A stretch of 26,013 nt of DNA, taken from positions 1 through 26,013 of the IMG/VR virus record IMGVR_UViG_3300042395_000435; one strand, 5' to 3'. The translations under genes and the position numbers were made by a program. This DNA comes from a virus. The first letter of the stretch is position 1; each line of letters starts with the position of its first letter. Positions 24,133 through 26,013 of the stretch are shown piece by piece. The notes under the pieces are model-generated. The model searched no databases and was not told where the DNA came from. It saw nothing but the letters and a program-made list of their open reading frames with translations.

Positions 24133-24175
24133 GGGGGTGTAGCTCAACGGTTAGAGCAGGCGGCTCATAATCGCT
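24133..24175 (+). other. 5' half of a tRNA gene with CAU anticodon: likely phage attachment site
   Basis: The sequence fits a tRNA from its 5' end: acceptor strand GGGGGTG (24133-24139), D-stem GCTC/GAGC (24142-24145, 24154-24157), anticodon stem GGCGG/TCGCT (24159-24163, 24171-24175) and loop CTCATAA with anticodon CAT (24166-24168; Met or lysidine-type Ile). No T-arm and no 3' acceptor strand CACCCCC follow, so the tRNA is incomplete. Lying 117 bases upstream of the integrase start, it is most simply the phage half of an att site in a host tRNA. GCTCAACGG occurs at 24142-24150 and again at 24173-24181, so the core may contain a direct repeat. Confidence 0.65.
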
Positions 24176-24200
24176 CAACGGATTATTCGGGCCTTTTGTT

Positions 24201-24281
24201 TTACTCTGTAAATGTGCGGTTGTGTGCTGTTGTCACACGGATGGTGTCAAGGTGTGTGCTTTCGGTGGATCGGGCGGCCAT
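24201..24281 (-). CDS. Very short possible reading frame next to the att site
   Basis: A 26-residue frame starting MAARSTESTH whose ATG overlaps the TGA of the preceding small gene (TGATG). Its first 25 bases match, with one mismatch, a stretch of the integrase gene that encodes MAVRSTE. It has no ribosome binding site of its own and no recognisable protein features. It may be a real coupled micro-peptide, or only the fragment left of a longer gene beside the attachment site. Confidence 0.25.
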   Translation of the reverse strand: MAARSTESTHLDTIRVTTAHNRTFTE

Positions 24282-24433
24282 CACCGGGCGCCGGTGGCGT
24301 TCCTGCACCTCATGCGCATCTTGGTCGTGGGGTGCGAGATCGGGCGCCTCTGCTTGCGCTGCTTGGCTTTGGCTATCGCCCCGTCCATCAGTCGCACTAG
24401 GTCTTGCTTGGTTTCCATGGTCTCAGCGGCCAT
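24281..24433 (-). CDS. Small basic protein of the early-gene array
   Basis: A 50-residue, strongly basic protein (MAAETMETKQDLVRLMDGAI, then AKAKQRKQRRPISH and KMRMRCRN) that could bind nucleic acid. Its ATG lies in a GTGATGGCCGC copy and its stop lies in the next copy, where TGA overlaps the following ATG. A second in-frame ATG at residue 6 (in a GACCATG context like that of the 111-residue gene) could be the true start. Codon pattern and lack of stops support it, but it is short and without a known family. Confidence 0.5.
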   Translation of the reverse strand: MAAETMETKQDLVRLMDGAIAKAKQRKQRRPISHPTTKMRMRCRNATGAR

Positions 24434-24446
24434 CACTTGCCGGCTT

Positions 24447-24475
24447 AAGGGAGAGGGCGATTTGCCCCCTCCCTT
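24447..24475. terminator. Strong hairpin between two small early genes
   Basis: AAGGGAGAGGGC (24447-24458) pairs with GCCCCCTCCCTT (24464-24475), 12 positions with one mismatch or wobble, around the loop GATTT. It lies 16 bases after the stop of the 111-residue gene on the minus strand. There is no T-tract, so it may be a weak terminator or a processing/stability element that separates the upstream genes from the 50-residue gene and integrase. Confidence 0.5.
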
Positions 24476-24490
24476 GTGAGCGGCGTGTGC

Positions 24491-24826
24491 TTACAGCTTT
24501 TCTTCTTGGACCGTTATCTCCACGTTGTAGCTATAACGGAATCTGCGAATGCCTTTGACCTCATAGATGTAAAACTCCCAAGGTGTCGGCGCATCTTCTC
24601 CACTAATAACGTCATCGCTGTATATCTCTGCCTTTTCCCGGCAGTAATCCTCTGCCGCTTCCAGCGTGGCGAATGACTCGTCGCACTCCCATTCGCGGCC
24701 CTCGTCGCAACTGTAATAGACTTGGAACTCGATTGTCCCAACGTCTGTGTTGTCGCACTTTGCTTTAGGCGGGCGATTGGTGGTGCGCTTCTTGGTTGGC
24801 TTCGTTTTCATGGTCGTGGCGGCCAT
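24491..24826 (-). CDS. Hypothetical early phage protein, Lys-rich start and acidic body
   Basis: A 111-residue protein. The first 23 residues are basic (MKTKPTKKRTTNRPPKAK follows a MAATT leader); the rest is acidic and aromatic (EFQVYYSCDEGREWECDESF, ATLEAAEDYCREKAEIYSDD, PWEFYIYEVKGIRRFRYSYN), suggesting a small alpha/beta fold. The ATG at 24826 overlaps the stop of the upstream gene (TGATG) inside a GTGATGGCCGC copy; the internal ATG at 24811 is an alternative start. No family is recognised. Small acidic phage proteins of this sort often bind or block host proteins, but nothing here proves it. Confidence 0.7.
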   Translation of the reverse strand: MAATTMKTKPTKKRTTNRPPKAKCDNTDVGTIEFQVYYSCDEGREWECDESFATLEAAEDYCREKAEIYSDDVISGEDAPTPWEFYIYEVKGIRRFRYSYNVEITVQEEKL

Positions 24827-25239
24827 CACTTGATGAACACATGCGCCGGCCGTGGGGCCTGACGCATGAACTCCCACAATGCCTCCATGCTGTAGGGCAT
24901 ATCGGCGTCCCATATATCCAGCGTGCCGTCTCCCGGCCACTGGCCGAAGTCGTAGGTCACTCCATGCTTCGTCACTTTGAAGAAGTATGAGCACTTACTG
25001 TCTGTCGGGTCTTTGACTTCGACCGTGAAGTATGGTTCTTCCTTCGGGTCGTAGTCTTTGGCCTTTGGTTGTGGTCCGGCGGACATTCCGCAGATCACGT
25101 CGTCAAACGGTAGTAGGCTGGCCCGCTTCTCAATGAGCTGCGGACAAAATTGCCTAACGTGGTCGAGGCGGTCAAAATCTTTGACTACCTCCGGTTTCGG
25201 TTGCTGTTTCTTGGCTTTTGATTTCGCTGTCTTTTTCAT
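24826..25239 (-). CDS. Hypothetical early phage protein
   Basis: A 137-residue protein with a very basic first 20 residues (MKKTAKSKAKKQQPKPEVVK) and an aromatic, acidic remainder (YFTVEVKDPTDSKCSYFFKV; FGQWPGDGTLDIWDADMPYS). ATG 25239 is chosen because AAAGGAG lies 5 bases upstream; an ATG at 25269, in a GTGATGGCCGC copy, would add MAATTKQRRH and would translate the ribosome-binding cassette itself. Its stop overlaps the next gene (TGATG). No family recognised; the order and shape are those of phage early genes. Confidence 0.7.
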   Translation of the reverse strand: MKKTAKSKAKKQQPKPEVVKDFDRLDHVRQFCPQLIEKRASLLPFDDVICGMSAGPQPKAKDYDPKEEPYFTVEVKDPTDSKCSYFFKVTKHGVTYDFGQWPGDGTLDIWDADMPYSMEALWEFMRQAPRPAHVFIK

Positions 25240-25493
25240 GTGTCTCCTTTGTTTGGTTGTGGCGGCCATCACTGGACCGGCTCAAAGTCCGCGTAGTCAT
25301 CAAGAAACGCGGCCACGTTAGCCAAGGTTGGTTTGCGTTGTTCCTCGGGCAGCTCATGCCAAGAGTCGTGCCGTTCGCACTCCTCAAGCCATGCGCCGAA
25401 TGATTTTGTTACGCGCCCACCGGGGAAGCGCATGCGCGCGCTGAAATGATCCAGCGTGTGCGGTGTATCGTTTTTCATGTGTCTCCTTTGTTT
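25232..25493 (-). repeat. Repeated 23-base ribosome-binding/start cassette
   Basis: Bases 25232-25254 and 25471-25493 are identical over 23 bases on the minus strand; they contain AAACAAAGGAG, the spacer ACAC, the ATG and the first AAAAA of the gene. A shorter version, AAAGGAGACACACATG, precedes the 91-residue gene at about 25854-25869. Each cassette directs one small gene. Confidence 0.8.
25269..25478 (-). CDS. Small early phage protein
   Basis: A 69-residue protein starting MKNDTPHTLDHFSARMRFPG, with a helical acidic second half (SFGAWLEECERHDSWHELPE, then TLANVAAFLDDYADFEPVQ). AAAGGAG is placed 5 bases before ATG 25478, identical to the site of the next gene. The stop TGA at 25271-25269 overlaps the ATG of the MAATT leader of the following gene. 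Unknown family; function not assigned. Confidence 0.7.
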   Translation of the reverse strand: MKNDTPHTLDHFSARMRFPGGRVTKSFGAWLEECERHDSWHELPEEQRKPTLANVAAFLDDYADFEPVQ

Positions 25494-25580
25494 CAATAGA
25501 TGGTGCGGCCATCACCGGGTCAGCATGTTTGCCGTCCGTTCCGGCCTCTGCCCCCATTGGACAAAGGCCGGTGTCGGGCG
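25479..25580 (-). other. Gap holding a junction motif and possible micro-ORFs
   Basis: About 100 bases between two small genes. It holds one GTGATGGCCGC copy (25505-25515) and the 23-base ribosome-binding cassette, but no convincing full gene. A frame starting MAAPSIETKETHEK runs out of frame into the 69-residue gene and is probably a shadow, though at the other junctions such frames are the genuine start region. It may be where a gene was lost. Confidence 0.5.
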
Positions 25581-25856
25581 TCAAGCGGCCATCCGCTTCG
25601 GGCCGATGCGGTATGTCCGGATAAGAAAGGGACCCTCAAAATGAAGACATCCCTCTACAATGTCCCTCTTGCAACTTTCGATGTCCTCGGGAACGTCTTT
25701 CTTGCGCGTAGAAACAAGCCTTGCCGGCGCTTTTGTTCCGTCTTCAAGCAGGTATTCTCCCAATACCCCGAACGCATTGCGTCCGCAGTTGTCTTTCGTT
25801 TTGATTATTTTCGGATCGCTGATAACGAGTCCGACGACTTTTGTTTTCGTGTTCAT
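25581..25856 (-). CDS. Hypothetical early phage protein, beta-rich
   Basis: A 91-residue protein (MNTKTKVVGLVISDPKIIKT, NAFGVLGEYLLEDGTKAPAR, HFEGPFLIRTYRIGPKRMAA). Alternating hydrophobic residues suggest a small beta barrel with one helix; no family is recognised. The ribosome binding site AAAGGAG lies 7 bases before ATG 25856. Its last codons read ATG-GCC-GCT-TGA, which repeats the core of the junction motif, now used as the end of a gene. It is in line with the other minus-strand early genes. Confidence 0.7.
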   Translation of the reverse strand: MNTKTKVVGLVISDPKIIKTKDNCGRNAFGVLGEYLLEDGTKAPARLVSTRKKDVPEDIESCKRDIVEGCLHFEGPFLIRTYRIGPKRMAA

Positions 25857-25873
25857 GTGTGTCTCCTTTGGTG

Positions 25874-26013
25874 TTAGTCGTTTTCGGTGAGGAGGAAGCT
25901 GGGGATGTCGCTTTCTTTGGCGTTCGGCGCCTCCTCTGTTTTGATGTAGTCGTTCAGGTTGCCGTATTTGAAGGCCATCATGGCGTCCTCGTAGATCGCG
26001 TCTCTTGCCTCCG
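25874..26013 (-). CDS. C-terminal part of an early phage protein (cut by window edge)
   Basis: An open frame running into the window from beyond its right edge and ending at TAA (25876-25874). The visible 45 residues read EARDAIYEDAMMAFKYGNLN, then DYIKTEEAPNAKES and DIPSFLLTEND: an acidic helical end. It lies 17 bases before the next gene, whose AAAGGAG site is in that gap. The gene start and function cannot be seen. Confidence 0.68.
   Translation of the reverse strand, partial: EARDAIYEDAMMAFKYGNLNDYIKTEEAPNAKESDIPSFLLTEND

Larger units (their letters stand above)
23606..24285. repeat. 25-base direct repeat pair around the attachment site
   Basis: Bases 23606-23630 (inside the integrase gene) and 24261-24285 (right of the tRNA fragment) agree at 24 of 25 positions in the same orientation. 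Both include the GGCCATCAC core of the junction motif. The pair flanks the attachment site and the integrase promoter. Confidence 0.75.
24274..25515 (-). repeat. Dispersed 11-base motif GTGATGGCCGC at early-gene junctions
   Basis: Exact copies, all on the minus strand: 24274-24284, 24426-24436, 24819-24829, 25262-25272 and 25505-25515; a sixth copy lies at 22822-22832 in the lipoprotein signal peptide, and a one-base variant at 23620-23630 in the integrase. At 24274, 24819 and 25262 the motif's TGA is the real stop codon of the upstream gene and the overlapping ATG opens the next frame with Met-Ala-Ala. The motif is not palindromic. Confidence 0.85.

Noticed and set aside
24133-24210. Complete, functional tRNA gene
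   Set aside because: The T-arm and the 3' acceptor strand are missing after the anticodon stem, so only the 5' half is present.
24274-25515. CRISPR array
   Set aside because: The repeated units are only 11 bases, spaced irregularly (152-443 bases) and lie at gene junctions.
25384-25584. 66-residue frame MTPDTG...
   Set aside because: It begins with TTG, overlaps the 69-residue gene out of frame, and has no separate ribosome binding site; only its junction motif seems meaningful.

Overview
This window is the late half, and part of the early half, of a temperate, podovirus-like phage genome, seen either as a free or circular phage contig or as an integrated prophage. The case rests on a large terminase with Walker A/B and nuclease residues, an SU10-type (DUF5309-like) major capsid protein, a portal protein, a T7 gp11-like adaptor and gp12-like nozzle, internal virion/ejection-type proteins, a zinc amidase endolysin and a tyrosine integrase. 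No tail tube, tape measure or sheath gene is seen, which fits a short tail. The DNA is GC-rich in the structural genes. The host cannot be fixed from sequence; a Gram-negative-type envelope is suggested by two lipobox proteins, one sitting in the lysis cassette.

Plus strand, 1-22.4 kb, is one long late block: terminase (50-1645), two small proteins, a 287-base non-coding leader with inverted repeats and a good sigma70-like promoter (2175-2461), scaffold candidate (2462-3514), major capsid protein (3543-4547), decoration-like protein (4578-5039), a GC hairpin, a small protein and portal (5419-7527), a run of structural proteins (7532-9552), adaptor (9592-10209), lysis cassette of two small membrane proteins, a tiny lipoprotein and an amidase (10482-11610), nozzle (11610-13736), tail fibre and accessory proteins (13739-15343), and four internal-virion candidates ending with a 1601-residue protein (15346-22419). 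Many junctions overlap as TAATG, so translation is probably coupled.

Minus strand, 22.5-26.0 kb, converges on the late block. It holds a lipoprotein gene coupled by ATGA to the integrase, an integrase promoter lying across an inverted repeat, the 5' half of a CAU-anticodon tRNA (likely the attachment site), and a string of small unknown genes that look like phage early genes.

The most unusual signal is in this last region. The 11-mer GTGATGGCCGC occurs six times in one orientation within 2.7 kb, mostly exactly at gene junctions where the TGA stop of one gene overlaps the ATG of the next possible reading frame. Two junctions also share a 23-base ribosome-binding cassette, and a 25-base near-perfect repeat links the integrase gene to the far side of the attachment site. 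This could be a set of asymmetric regulatory sites (stoperator-like), a repeated translational-coupling cassette, or the scar of repeated gene-cassette acquisition.
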